Positions 31,356-44,379 of a DNA stretch of 64,000 nucleotides are shown here, piece after piece; the first letter of the stretch is position 1, and each line of letters starts with the position of its first letter. The notes below the pieces were generated by a model. The model made no database searches. It was not told the origin of the DNA and was given only the letters and a program-made list of their open reading frames with translations. Both the position numbers and the translations under genes were made by a program. The DNA is from Nymphaea colorata (lineage: Eukaryota > Streptophyta > Magnoliopsida > Nymphaeales > Nymphaeaceae): assembly GCF_008831285.2 (NCBI RefSeq), contig NC_045150.1, forward strand, positions 14,875,362 through 14,939,361. Reading direction: 5' to 3'.

Positions 31356-34300
31356 TTTTATGCTTCAACAACACTTTTTTTGTATTTCATTCACAATGGA
31401 GTACGTTAAGTCTGTCATTAGCTTTCATAAGTGTATTCTCAGTTAATTTAATTCTTTAACTTCCATTTTTTCATGTTATTCTTTGAGATGTCCGAGGAGA
31501 AGCAGAATTATTTAAATCAATATTGATTTTGTTCTTGTAGTTGTTAAAAGTGAGTGAACATATATGTATATAATCATCATGTGATCATCGATTGTTTTCC
31601 AATCCAGTTATGATATTTGTATTTCTGTATGCATTCATTCATATGAGTTCTTCTGCAATGGAATGTCAAGGGATTGGTTAAACGAGTCTTGATCTGTGGC
31701 TTAAGTAAATGAAAATGCTTGCTGTGGTATACATGATTTTCAAATATTTCAATGAAACATTGAATATCTTTTACTATAGATGGCATCTACCATGTTAGGA
31801 AGTCAGCAGTATGTTTTTTTTTGGTAATCTCTGATTTTTTATTTTCTTATCTTTGTAATCTTTTATTATTATTTTTTATTTTCTGCTTTCGCAGTTGAAT
31901 ATCTTAGCTGTAGAGAGCCGAGGACTCTGCAAAGGCTATGTTTCAAGCCGTTGGAGATCCCAACAGCTCATGTTCTTTTCTGTTTGTTGGCTGATCAAGC
32001 TCTTAAAGAACTATTTTGTGAGATTCTTAATAAATTAATTTGGGATTCAGAAATGTGATAGATTTGCCTGTTCGTGAGATATTCAGTTTGTTCACATGGT
32101 ATCATAGCTTGGCTATGTGTGATTTGTTTTGTTCGTCAAGTTGGGCTTCTTTCTCAAAGAAAAAATGAGACGGTTTTTTTGATTGATTCTAAATTAGTTG
32201 TTGACTGATTTGAAGATCTGCGTCAGTACCAATTGCTGTGGCAATTAGAAGACTGGTTGCATATGTTACAGTGACAAGTAGATTGAATCTTGCTGCTGCT
32301 GATTAGGTTGAGAAGATTGAACTGTCATGTTTTTCCATTTCTAGTGTGTTATATCTCTTCAATAATCTGAGTTAATTATTCTATGTGAAATGGAACTATG
32401 GAAGGCAAAGAGTACCTTTTCCTCCGACCATTCCTCAAAGTTGCACCTACAAATGGTGTGTCGTGGGCTATGGAATCCATCCTTTCATCTTATCAACCTT
32501 CAACTTTCGCCTCAACTTTGGAAGTGGTGTTTTAGTTGGGTATTAACTTTTTCGCCTAGTCATTTTTCCCCTTTTTCTCAAGGAACCCTTATAATAGGAG
32601 AAGTATGAAGATTTCATCTTGCTATGAACCCTTCCACCACAAAGCCCTATATTTACACGGGCAGTTCAAGGGGAATGATTTCTTGTGATGTCTAGTTTGC
32701 AAAAACCATCCTAGTCGGTTTTCCACTGCCAACCATAGGTCACTTGGTGTTATCAACGTACTCATTTTGAAGGAAAAGGGAAAACAATCTAGGTAATATA
32801 TCACTTGACGTCAAGAATTTTTAATAAACTTTACCAACTATTTTGAAAAGGAATTTTGCTACACTACGATGTACCTTCGCTTTGTCTTAGATATTCCTTT
32901 GAGGGTGAAGGAGGAAGTTTCAAGCCCTTGCTATCAGTCAATTGAAGGAGAAGACTAGAAAGATTCTTTGTGTGAGCTATGAAGATGAGTTCACTGATGT
33001 CGAGGAACTCAAGGATTAGGAAATGCTATTCGCCTTTGCAATCAAACATCCACAAGAATCAAATACGAAGGTGTGATGAGGTGGAAGCCCGAGTGTTCTT
33101 TGAAACCTTGGCAGGTACCAGTTGTTCCTCTGGGTTAGTAATAGAGAGTATTGGGTATGCATAAAGGTGATTTATGTGTATTCCATGAAGATAGCAACCT
33201 ATGAACATTTTGTCTCGTTGAAACTCACAAGTTGAAGTGGGTATGACACGTGACAAAGCTACACAAAACCATCAAAGAGATGGCGTTCTGTAGTAGCCTT
33301 TGGAGTGGTGTGGTATTTCCCTCAAACGTGAAGGTCGACCTAAAAAAAAAATCAAAACAACAAAGAAGGCAAGCAAAAAAAAAAAGAAGCAGGAAAAAAC
33401 AAAAGAAAATCAATGACAAAAGAAAGCAAGAAAAAAAAAGTGTCTGCCAGGGGATGAAGGACATGAAAGCTGAAGTCTCTAGCATTGATTGTAGATCCTT
33501 TGCGGGCGAATGATTCATGGTTAATATCCGCTCCTTTTCTTTGGTTTCCTATGAAGCTGAGAACAATTTCTTTATTCTCATACCTTGAAAATGGAAAGAA
33601 ATGTCTTCATGAGATTTGATAGCATCGGTGCGATTCCAAATCCTAATGCTTCATCGAATACTTTAGGTAAAAGAAGGTTATGTCTTTTGCACACAACATG
33701 CACTTTAGGTGGGGGTTTCAGTCTTGCTAGTTTTGGTTTTGATTAGTATTTGGGGAGAGACGCTGTTGAGTATGGCGAGGTAGAGGGGTTTCCAAGGGAT
33801 GGGTCAGGTCCATTCGAATTAAGGTGTGTTTTGTGCATTGGGTTAGGACTGGTTTAAGGAGTGTTAATCTTTCTGTCTCCTTCTCCCTTTCCCTGTCTAG
33901 TGTCTCATTTATTTGTCAGTCGTGTCCTTGTTAATGTTCCTCTTCTTCTTTGTCGGTTGTCTTCTTCCTAAGTTACTAATGGGTGATGAAAATGTGCTGA
34001 TTTGGGACTCAGCGGGCCCTAAATTTTCGTAGTCATACATTTGCAAGGTAAATATATGCTATTCCGGACCCTTAAATCCAATCTTCATTATCTGCCCAAC
34101 ATGTTGGGAAAGACCATATAAAGTTTGACCATATAATGCTACGGTTTTGATAATTGTGCAGCTCTCTTCTTGTCTATTTCTGTATGCATCAATTTGTATT
34201 ACAATTGCTCAATTTTTGGCATGTTTGTGTGGTTGCCATCCTCCTTTTGACTTTTTCTCCATGGCTGCACTTCTTTACCCATTCACCGAGCCAATATTAC

Positions 34301-35926
34301 TTTACCTATTCACCGAGCCAATATTACCAGACGTGGGCTGTTTTTGTTTGTCCTTTTCATTCCCCATTGTTGCCGTGCTCAGTGCCGTTGAAAAGATATG
34401 GTGGTTCTAGTTCATGTTCATGTCCTAGTTTCAACAGGAGATAGTAAATTGGATGTGAACTTGCTTATTATTGCATTAGCTTTCTCATGGATAACAAACT
34501 TCAAAATGTCTTTCGTGACTTTAAAACTAAAAGTTGTAATTTCTGGGCTGTACAATGGCTGAGCTCCATCTCCTTGTCTTACTCTTCTTTCCCAACATAT
34601 TCCAGGCTGCTCGGGTCACCATCCGCCATCCTCCTTTCTTTCATCCGAAGATTCCTCCATGTATTTTTGTAAGGGCCTTTTTTGTAATTTTATTATTTGC
34701 AGGTGTGCCCAACCCCCTTGTTTATATGGGGGAGTCTGAGAAGATGCTGACAATTTCGGGGTTGACTTCGTGGTCGTTTGAGAACAAATGAGAACGGAAA
34801 TAAGATGCATATTCAAACAAGAGTGCCCAGAGGTGCCACACGGGAATTGCTCAAGAAGCACAACTCCTTGGATTGTTGGATTAATTTGGAGAAATCAAAG
34901 AGATGGCATGTCAACATCAAGATAAGTTTTGAAATACAGGAGTAGATGTCTTCGTCACATGATCTCCCTCCCCAGTTCGTGGATGAAAAATGTTTCCCAT
35001 CAAAGAAATGACCCGAATTCTCCATTTTTAGTCCCACACCATCCTAGAAAGAGGACAAGAAGATGGGTTGGGTTGTGGGCCACTTGGGTACAGAGTCAAT
35101 GCAGCAAAACTAGCCCATCCATATCAAGGTGTAGTGGACAAGGCTTGAGCTGTCCAACCCCACCAAAACAGATTGAATCCTCCGTGGTTACTCCAGGTTC
35201 TAACTCAATGCTAGAGCCAAAAAGACGAAAATGCTTCTGAACTGTAAAAGGTAAAAAATGAACTGAGCCCCCATTGAGTCGCTTAAACGTCGTATCTCGT
35301 AGTGTAAGCTGCCTTCCGCCTGATTATAGTCATACATTTATATACTTGTTTATAGCGCTCTGTATAGTGTGATGATGATTTTGTATGAAACACGCACAGG
35401 CCTACATGTGTACATATCAGTACTATAGATCTCTTCTTAGATGAGAAATGTTCATGGTTAGTGGACCATGGTTTTTTCTCCAATCATTTATGTCTCATTG
35501 AACTCCCTTTTTATTTCACCAGTAAAAGAAGCAGTTCTCTTCAAAGAATGTATGTAAAAGGAAGCACTGTTCAGCAGCTGTCATATAAAACCTTATACCT
35601 GAATTGTCATGTTCGTGACAGCAGTATTTTTTTGGGTATACTTGATTTCTTGTTGTACAGCTCCTGGGAAAAAATACATTTGTAGTTTCTGACCTAATGA
35701 GCTGTTGGTTTAGCATCTACTTCCATTTATTCAATTCCCGTGCTTCTATTTTATTGCATCTGGCAGCTGCTAGGTGTTTCTGTACTTTAGTCTTCATTAG
35801 TATCAAATGTCTTTGTATTGTAGATGTAGCTGACCAGAGACATGAATGAACTTTGCTCTTTTCTTTCACATAAAACTTTTGACCAGTTAAACTTTTAATT
35901 GCAAGTTTACTGGTTTCTTGCCACAG
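31356..35926. other. Host DNA without a recognised gene
   Basis: The stretch is AT-rich with only short frames. A 26-bp unit containing TTCACCGAGCCAATATTA is doubled at about 34275-34327, and an A-rich tract lies at 33341-33440. An exon-like piece after TTTCGCAG at about 31893 shows no known motif. The missing upstream exons of the PSD1 remnant were not found here. Confidence 0.5.
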
Positions 35927-38090
35927 GAAATACCAATACCTTTACGATCGTTGGTATACAAATGCCGGGCTCGAGCATTTCACAGAGTAAGGCATCTTTC
36001 TGCTATTTGCATTGCCTTATTGCGTATATACAAAGCAATCTACAGACTACAAAGTATGGCCTTACAAACTTAATGTGCCAATTCATATTACATTGATAAC
36101 ATGCCAAAGGGGTTCTGGCGTTTGATTCGTCTACTTCTGTCTTTGAATAATCTTGAGGTTATGTGTGTTCTTGTTGTCTAATATGTGAGTAAACCTTAAG
36201 GACTGTCCTTTTTATGACCAGAGAACTGTGGTACATGCTATTTAGTTACTTGGAATGGTAAGAATCGTGCCCTTTAAAAATGTCATCATGCTATGAATTT
36301 TGGGATTGTTTACTGTGAACTTTGTATTGTCATCTTCTGAAATGATATGATTTGCAAAAGTGTACCTGACTAATAAAATATGTAATCTTGGATAATAAAA
36401 TATGTAATCTTGGACACCCTGTATTGTCGTTGCTATGCTACATTATGTCTATTTCAGGTATTCTAAGGTTGAAAGAGTATCGATAGCCGTCTCTTTTTTG
36501 TAGATCTTGAAGAAGTTGGTTTCCTGTTGGAGGAATATGCTTCATTACAAGAGTTTTTTATGCACTCTCTTAAAGTAGGCTCACGTCCTATTAACCCTGA
36601 TCCAAATTGTCTGATAACTGGTAACCTGCCATTGTATCCTGTCTCCTGTAATATTTCTTTTCTGTTTGCTTTTTTTGGGGTGTGTACTAAGTGCTCAGTT
36701 ACTGTTTTTCACTTTATTGTTCTTGGGTAATAGGTTAGTCATGTTGATGGAGAGAGTTGCAAGATCCTGGAGATATGATTGACCAAGTGAAGGGATTTTC
36801 CTATTCTGCTTCTTCTCTTCTCGGCACAAATCTTTCCTTTCCTCTTCTGGCTGCTGATGACGAACATGGAAAACATAATACTGCGGAAAACCGACAGACC
36901 GCTAGTCCAGAAAAAAATTCATGGTGGCGGATCTCACTGGCATCACCTAGAGTTCGTGGTCCTGATGTACTGAGGTGGTCTTATATTTATATGTTTCTTG
37001 TAGTTGCTAGCTACATTTTGCTAGTAAGAGAATTTATTGGAACTATAGGCACCATAGCAACGATTCATATTGTCAACTTTTGTAGATTACGCAACACTAT
37101 CGGTGTTTCTGTAAGTTGTATCTGCGTGTTTGCAAGGTTGTAATACGCTTGGGTGGTTTTTGGATGCCACCCAAAACCTGGTCCTGGTAAAAAACCAGGT
37201 TGTAGGTGTCAAACCCGATTTCGCCATAAAAACGGGTTATATGGCATGTTTGGGCGCCACCCAGCCTTTCCAAAAGTCAGTTCGTCGAGGGAGTGGGTTG
37301 ATGACCCCCTTCTTCCTTTCTCAGTCCCGCCACCATTAAAAGAGGTGGTGGGATGGGAAAAATATAATATTCCAGCCGTCCATGGCTGGACAATGTTTTT
37401 CTGTATGAAAACAGCCAGAAAATCAAATGAAACTTTGTCTTTTTCTTTCATTGTGCCGAGCGAGAAAACAAGTTGCTGGAAAATAGGTAGTCTTCTTTTT
37501 CTTTTTTAAGTATTGTGTCCAACCTGCCACCAACCTGAAAATTGCTGTTGAGATCATAGAAGATGGGTAACCATAGCTGAGTTATTTTCCAGCTATAGGT
37601 TGGAAATGACCACCATTTTCTTTTTTTTTTTTTGTTCTTTTTTTTTTCCAGAAAAGTGGATGAAAGACCTGTTTTCAAGGAATCCCAGTTTTGCTTCCTT
37701 ATCCAAACACTACCTGAGATTATTTTTTTTTTTATAAGAGTAAACAACACTGTCCTGTGGTTGATGTCCATTTTAAACTTTAAGCTGGGTTTCCCATCAT
37801 TTGTGTTGCTTCATTAATTTTTTTGTGCTGGATACATTGGTAATTCTTATTGGTCTTCTGGTTGATTGATTCAGGTGTTACGAGACTGAGTTTTCTTTGG
37901 TTCTCTGTATGATTTGACCCCTGTTGCATTGAAGTGGACATTATTGATGCAATATTCTTTCTGTGTCTTTGACAGTCCAGTGAAGGGGGTATTTACTGTG
38001 TCATATATTTAAAGCCTGGATACTACCATCGTGTTCACTCACCTGTTGATTGGAATGTGCTTCTTCGTCGCCATTTCTCTGATAATTTAA
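35927..38090 (+). pseudogene. PSD1-type phosphatidylserine decarboxylase remnant, four decayed exons
   Basis: Four exon-like blocks keep the order of plant mitochondrial phosphatidylserine decarboxylase, which makes phosphatidylethanolamine. They are 35927-35986 (VYKCRARAFH), 36504-36620 (LEEYASLQEFFMHSLK and SRPINPDPNCL), 36734-36974 (SHVDG, MIDQVKGFSYSASSLLG, SWWRISLASPRV) and 37976-38090 (YCVIYLKPGYYHRVHSPVDWN). The introns between them show the gene was not a retrocopy. The donor after block 2 reads ATAACT instead of GT. Frames shift within blocks 3 and 4, and block 3 meets a TGA. The N-terminal targeting part and the C-terminal part with the self-cleaving LGST-type site were not found. 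It is a pseudogene. Confidence 0.82.
36372..36414 (+). repeat. 22-bp tandem duplication in a PSD1-remnant intron
   Basis: TAATAAAATATGTAATCTTGGA occurs twice in a row, apart from one base at the junction. Confidence 0.8.
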
Positions 38091-40340
38091 GTGAGATCTG
38101 TTTGGAAATGGAACCTTGTTACCTTTTCTCGTTCAGATGTTTCTGTTCACATTTTAGAGCATCTACAATTAAATTTTGATATTCTAATTGATTGATATTT
38201 GTATAAGCTTGGAACTGTTGGATCTATGCTTCAAAATTATGTTTCTTAATGGGATAATGATAATGGCTTCTTAAAAAGAAAATGAATTTATGGCAACCTT
38301 TTTTTTGGTGTAGGAAACCATGAAGTACTGCTTTGTTCGTCATCGGGCAGAGACTGCGGTTTCAGGCGGGAGTTCTTCTGCACGATTCTTCTGGAGAGCT
38401 AATCTGGAGTTGAGCTTTGGGGCGTCTAATCCTCGTCACTTCGGCAAGCTACTGCCCAAATTTCAGAAGCGACGGTGCAGGGATTGAATTTATAAAATTC
38501 GAGCGTCTACGTTTCCTGTGCATCGCCTGAACACCCTGCGAGGGGATCCTCGCTTGCACTCCATTCTGTAATCAGTTTGGTAATCTTTGAAATCTGGTGA
38601 CGACCCTAGCAATTGATTTCTATTACATTGTTTGGATTTGATGCTGTTATGTTTTGGATGCTGAACCTATCCTAGAGGAGCTGCTGATGGAGAGGACGAG
38701 TGCTGCACCGAACCTGAAGATGGAGAATATGCGCTCGCCTGGGGGAGTGGTCCAGTAACGACGCAGCTGTATGGGACCTGGACGTGTGGTGGGATGGAGA
38801 GGCGAAAGAGAAAGGAGAAGGCGTGTGTTTGTGAGAGATTGGAGGACGTCTGACAGGGATGGACCTCTACATGATTGGTGGGAAGAGATAGGCATCTTGC
38901 CGCCGTCGGTCTGGCTGCTGCTACTTTTTGAGAAAGAAGAAGGGAAAGGGAGGGAATTCTAAATTAGAGTGGAGGTCTTTTGCCCGCTGCCGGCAGATGG
39001 GCCTTTGGATATAATTAATTAGAGTTCAGATTCTACCCCATAACAGATCGGTGCAGGCTATCTAAATGAAGTCAGATTAAGGCAATTTCAGATTCCAATC
39101 TTGGCCAAAAACTCGAACATCATTATTGAGATATATTTTTTAGATAAGAGCAACAAATGAGTTGGATCTCATGTATATATGTGTGTACCGTGTACCATCA
39201 TACTTGTACTCGCACCCGTACCCATACCTATGTGACATAGATCACATCTATATGACACATAGGTCACATGGTGATGATCTCCACTATTGAGGTTCATCCT
39301 TTGTCATTCTGCCAAACATGTCATTATGTCAAACAGTGACTTGCTGTGTTCTTAAGGGGACAGCCATTACAGCAAGTGAAGGGAAAGTTGCAGGTGATAG
39401 CAATCACCTGTGAACCAGTTGTAGCAGAGAGAAGGAAGGGCGTCCGCGTGTGGCGATCGCTTCGATCAATTTGGGGCAAACTGGACCGCGGTGAAGTGCA
39501 TACCCTTGTTAAACAGTAACTATTTGCTCCTCTTGTGCTAAGCAAGGACCTGCGGCAACACTGCCCGATTGTAGCCGAGAGCAATCAGTGCCAAGGAGAG
39601 GATTTTGCTGGATACCAAGGAACAGCTCTTGTTGTGGACTTTCTTCCATTGTGGTGTCGCTGGACTAGCTCCAGCAGGTGAGCTCCAAGACACCCTATAG
39701 CTGCCGAGCTACTTTGACCTTTCTAGAGCACTTCGTGATGGCTTACACGCACTAGGGATTGTATAGCAGGATTTATGTGTGTGGATGGAATGCATGGGAG
39801 TGAACTGAGTGATATTTAGTAAACGCTCATGCTTGTAAAGCCTTGCAAACACCAGCTCTTGTGGTAGGTTGAGACCCGGTTTTGGGAAAACCCTTCTTGT
39901 ATTGCTCACCTACGGGCTTCATTTGGATGGGGTTGCTGTCCAGCTGGGTAGAAAATAGCTGTCTCACTCCAAGAGATCTTGGGCAGGAGTGCAATCTTTG
40001 GCAGCTACAAGGCGACACCCTAACCGTATTTTACCATGAAGATGAACTCCTCCTGGATGGTACTGTCGCACCATTTTCATCTTTTCCATAGCTACAACTA
40101 CAATGCTTCTTCCGATTCTGTCGCCCCCTCCAAATCTCTTTCAAAAACGAGTTCTCATGTGGTGCATATGATGATCAAGTGGATCTATGTCCTAGTCAAA
40201 CTAGTAAGCCCATTGTTTGGGGCCAATATTGTAAACCCTTTAAGATGGAAAAAAAAAAAAACTAACGGAGCCCGCCATCGGAGCCTATCCAAAAAGAAAT
40301 TACCAAAATGTTCCTCCCGTAAATCTAAGACCAGCAAATG

Positions 40341-40342
<2 letters not shown>
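38091..40342. other. Intergenic, no gene recognised
   Basis: A small open frame after a GTGTAG acceptor-like site (ATG at about 38319, about 55 codons) has no known motif. About 39175-39270 is rich in GTACC and ATGTGACATAG words and looks like a decayed simple repeat. Confidence 0.45.

Positions 40343-40381
<39 letters not shown>
40343..40381. repeat. AT dinucleotide microsatellite
   Basis: Nineteen AT units in a row. This type is often length-variable. Confidence 0.97.
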
Positions 40382-40385
<4 letters not shown>

Positions 40386-40603
40386 GTTGGAATATGATTC
40401 TGACTTTAAATATCCTTAGAGGTCGTTTGATGGCCACAGGACACGCAGAACAGGACACGCGTGTCCTGTTTAGTAGATTTTTTCATCAAACGTTGGACAC
40501 CGGACAGACTGGACAGGACGGACGACTGAAGGAGGGTATAAATAATTTTTTTGTTCCTATCCGTTCCGACTAACCCTCGGAACAGACAGGACAGAAATTC
40601 GTC

Positions 40604-41240
40604 TCCTGCCCCCAATGACCCCGATCCCTCGGCCTCTGCCCCCATCTCCTTCTCCCTGAGCCCTCGACCTCTGCCCCCATCTCCTTCTCCCCGAGCCATC
40701 GACCTCTGCCCCCATCTCCTTCTCCTCCACCTCCGCCTCCATCTCCCTTGCCTTTCTCCTCTTCTCCGCCCCCATCCTTACTTTCTCCTCTATCTCCGCC
40801 CTCATCTACGCCCCCGAGCTGCCCTATTCCTATTTCTCTCCTTCTCCTCTGTCGCCCGAGCTGCCTTAGCCGTCACCCTGTAGCCCCTTCTTGTCTTCCT
40901 TGCCCCTCACGCTTCTTCACCCTCCTTCAACCTCTCGCCTCCTTCAGCTGCCCCTCGCCCTGCCTATCAAGCAATCTGCAACCTCTCCGCCTAGCAGCTC
41001 CTCAGCTTCCTCTTCTCCTCTCCTTAGCAGGAACGACAGCTCTCTGCAGCAGCAACTCTTCCACATCTCTGTCGAGGTTAGGCGCAGGCTGCTTCTCTCT
41101 TTCTTTCTCTCTGTTGTTTTCCTTTTCCCTGACCGCAGGCTTACTCCTTTTTTTTGCCCTTTTTCCATTGCCAGTTATCGTTTACAGGCTACCAGCAGAC
41201 CAGTCGTAGCTTCCATTGCAGCCCAACAACAGCTTCTCGT
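40604..41240 (+). other. Pyrimidine-rich block
   Basis: CTC/CCC-rich sequence with several overlapping proline/serine frames and direct repeats of a CCTCTGCCCCCATCTCCTTC-like unit at about 40634-40725. It looks like a leader or low-complexity sequence, not a protein gene. Confidence 0.6.
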
Positions 41241-41374
41241 CGAGGTAAGGGCGTCCTCTTTCTCTCTGCTTGGTTAGTGTTCATTGATCCTTTGTAATTA
41301 TGATATGCATCTCCTGAATCTGTATATAAGTCAGGCCGGTAACTACGAATGACACTCAAGCTTTGCCTTTTGAA

Positions 41375-41565
41375 CTGCATATTTGCCCTTGTTTTTTTTT
41401 TCTTTTTTCCTGAATTACTCTGTTGGTACTCGTTAAGTTCAAAGAAGATGAAGTGCCTGAACACCAACTCGTTAAGTTCCTTCTTTCCTCCTCTTTTTTT
41501 TTTTGAATGATGATCGACCAAACTTCCAAGCACTATATATCAGGCCTGATGTCTACAATAATAAA
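41375..41565 (+). repeat. 191-bp direct repeat, copy 1
   Basis: It matches 42911-43100 with only a few mismatches, beginning CTGCATATTTGCCC and ending CTACAATAATAAA. The copies are about 1.54 kb apart in the same orientation. Confidence 0.93.
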
Positions 41566-42323
41566 TAGTATTAATTGGCGTCCTCTGATTACCAGCTCCT
41601 AAAGATTGGTGCAGTTAGGGCGAACTCTAAGAAAAGAGATTGATATACGAAAGCTAAAAGTCCAATAGCAGTCAATTGAATTTTCAGTGAGTTCAATGGC
41701 AGACATTTAAGTTTTAAGCGTAAAACAACTCTAAGAGATATGCTTGAATGCTTGTTTATATGGTGTGATCTCTTGACTGTTGATATCATGTGTTTTCTTT
41801 TGATTCATATTATCTCACTGTATTATGCTCACTGAGTCAGTAAGACCCACCACTTGTGTATTTCTCTTTTTCAGCTGATTAAGATAGCCTTCTGAGAAGG
41901 CAACTAAGCCTCAGTTTATATTTAAGCCCCTGAGTTCCCAGCATAATAGGTGCTACACTATTAGCTATAAATTAGACTCATCTTTATTGAAATTGCATTG
42001 CATATCATGTACAAAGTAGCCATTACATTTCAATTTCCTGCTCATATTTTCAGTTTTAAATTGAAATTGTATCCTAGTGACCATTAGATTTTGAGGTGAC
42101 ATTATTTGCCTTTCTGTTGATGGGAGAATACCAATGTCTGTTATATGTCAGTGCAGTTATTCCTGCAGAGACAGTTGCATCTCATGTAATGAAAAATCTA
42201 ATAACTTCTTCCTTAATTTTCTTTTATTTTCCTCCAATCAGGGGAATTGGCGGCATAAATTTTTTATGGTACCTTCTTTTCATGTTTGTCTGTCGTTTTA
42301 TATTTGATAAATGATAAATCCTT

Positions 42324-42327
<4 letters not shown>

Positions 42328-42356
<29 letters not shown>
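42328..42356. repeat. CT dinucleotide microsatellite
   Basis: About 14 uninterrupted CT units. Confidence 0.95.
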
Positions 42357-42910
42357 AGACAGCCTCCTCCCTCGCCGACCAAAGGAGTTTGACAAATGAA
42401 ATTTGTGCATTATGAAATTCTATGCCATCTAAGATGAATGAGTAAAAGAACCAGGAGATAATTGAGGGACAGATCAATGTGTAGTTTTAATCCTATCTGT
42501 TTCCTCTTTTCTCAATCTATGAGTTTAAAACTGGAGTTTGATTGCAAATAAGTGTTCAGCTTTAAGATAAAGGATTGTAGTTTTTTCTTTGTCTAAGGTC
42601 TTGCCAACGTGACCAAATAGTTTGTCATTTGCATTTCATTAGGTTGGTGTTTCTCCATTTGTTGCTGCATATCGAGAATTATCTCTGTTCTCAACGTGTG
42701 GGTCATGGAAATCAGTCGCTCTGTTTTAGTAAATTACATATCAGAAGAAACAAGTGGAATAGAAACGAGTTTATCTATCTGTGCTTCTTTATAGCAGAAC
42801 ATTTTGGATGTACTTTATGTCAATACTCTGAATTTGCCAGGTCCTTTTCCATTTTCTTTTTTGTCCTTTCTTTGAGGTTGGGAAGGGCAGAGCAAAGAAG
42901 ATGAAGTGTT

Positions 42911-43100
42911 CTGCATATTTGCCCTTGTTTTTTTTTTCTTTTTTCCTGAATTACTCTGTTGTTACTCGTTAAGTTCAAAGAAGATGAAGTGCCTGAACAC
43001 CAACTCGTTAAGTTCCTTCTTTCCTACTCTTTTTTTTTTGAATGACGATTGACCAAACTTCCAAGCACTATATATCAGGCCTGATGTCTACAATAATAAA
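42911..43100 (+). repeat. 191-bp direct repeat, copy 2
   Basis: Second copy of 41375-41565, with isolated substitutions such as GTTGTTACTC for GTTGGTACTC. Confidence 0.93.
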
Positions 43101-43450
43101 CTCGTTAACCTGTGCATTTTTTGTGTGACTGTGATATGAACCGATTTGTTTAAGTGCATGGGGTGAACTTTTTGATTTGAGATTAGGACTTTTGACGTTT
43201 CATAGAGTGAATTGTTATCGATCATAACTGCACGTATGTTAAATAACACTTTTTTAAAAAGTTGTCAGTTACAATCTTAGCAGTAGCAAATTAAAAGATG
43301 CGAGAGACTAGATGGTGTAGCCCAAAGTTTCCTGTGCTGAAAAGTGCCTATGTGCGTATCTGAGACGTTTCCAGCTGTGTGTAATTTAACATATGTAGTT
43401 CACACATGCACGTACCATAGAGTAGATGAGATTTGCCTATGAAAAGACAT

Positions 43451-43621
43451 TGACAGTAAAAGAAAAAGAGAGAGAAGTAACATGTATTCTTGGTTACAAC
43501 TGATATAACATATGTTGAGAGACAGTAGATCAGAAGAGATTGACAGTAAAAAAAAAGGAAGTTAAAATGTGTCTTCTTAGTTACAACTGATGTGACACAT
43601 ATTGAGAGACAGTAGATCAGA
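43451..43621 (+). repeat. Tandem repeat, two units of about 85-90 bp
   Basis: Units at 43451-43540 and 43541-43621 both start TGACAGTAAA and share GTTACAACTGAT and GAGAGACAGTAGATCAGA. Confidence 0.88.
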
Positions 43622-44052
43622 GGTTTACTTGAAAATTCAATTCTTTCTGTGGGCTGCTGTCACCTGTGAAAGTTGATTAGAAGTTCTGTCAACAAATTCT
43701 CCTTTGGCTGCTTTGAAGCCCAGACATGCTCTTGATGATGAACAGTCAGCATCTGTTCTGAGTAGTTTGAATATTGTATATGTCTTACTGAAATATTTTC
43801 TGTTTTTCTGATCTAACCTCATTCATAGTTCATAAAACAAAAATTTCTAATCTCTGTTCTTTCACAAATGTTTAAATTCCCCTATCTATGACGCATTTGA
43901 TATCTTTTCTTCTTCATAAAATAATCTCTTCTTACATGCAGCGGTTGGGATTCTGAATCCCTCGTAGAAAAATATTAAATATTTCATTTATTATAAGATG
44001 AAATGCTGGATACCCAATTATTGTCGGATTATTAACTTCATATAAAAGATGT

Positions 44053-44197
44053 CGGTACCATCTATCAGAGTTTAATGTGTTTGGATCTAGGCAAATTGAG
44101 ACAAAAGAAGAAAATGCTGAACAAACGCAAATACGTGGTAGCAACAATGAACTTCGTGAGCAGATTACTTCAACAATATGGAATGATTATGTTTCAA
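44053..44197 (+). pseudogene. Possible C-terminal exon of an ALP1/Harbinger-like transposase
   Basis: The frame reads RYHLSEFN, then an acidic linker and ELREQITSTIWNDYVSS. This resembles the C-terminal end of plant PIF/Harbinger and ALP1-like nuclease proteins, whose last helix often has a REQIA..IW.DY pattern. A GTAAGA donor follows at 44198. Copia D2 sits ten bases further on, inside the intron, and an acceptor TGCAG at about 49553 leads to a short acidic exon (LDGDASSQVLHDFDG) in one of three possible phases. No upstream catalytic domain was found. Support rests on a short motif only. Confidence 0.35.
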
Positions 44198-44202
44198 GTA
44201 AG

Positions 44203-44207
44203 ATATT
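44203..44207. repeat. Copia D2 target-site duplication, left copy
   Basis: ATATT is repeated at 49434-49438. Confidence 0.92.
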
Positions 44208-44372
44208 TGATAAGATTAGAAAGAATAATCTTTGATTAACCTCGAAATCTGCCCTAACTCCTCTTTATATAGACTAGAGGAGAGAGAGAAGTTACAAGAG
44301 AAACATCTAAAGGAAAAGTTATTACAAAAGTACCCTCTTAAACCTAAAACTGAATATAAACACATCTTAACA
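44208..44372 (-). repeat. Copia D2 3' LTR (165 bp)
   Basis: Identical by eye to 49269-49433. On the plus strand it starts TGATAAGATT and ends ATCTTAACA. Confidence 0.95.
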
Positions 44373-44379
44373 CTCCCCC

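Noticed and set aside
32097-32108. TGGTATCATAGC, similar to a copia primer binding site
   Set aside because: No LTR pair, polypurine tract or pol sequence lies nearby. One 12-base word is not enough.
33250-33513. Lysine-rich frame over an A-rich tract
   Set aside because: Produced by poly-A runs; no known motif.
37145-37340. GGTGGTTTTTGGATGCCACCC and CCTGGT...ACCAGG palindromes, possibly a MITE in a PSD1-remnant intron
   Set aside because: No matching outer ends or target duplication could be fixed.
38319-38486. Small frame after an acceptor-like GTGTAG, first thought to be a further PSD1 exon
   Set aside because: Its residues do not fit any PSD1 block and no other family was recognised.
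40551-41277. Overlapping proline/serine-rich frames on both strands
   Set aside because: Low-complexity pyrimidine-rich DNA stays open in many frames; there is no motif and no consistent start.
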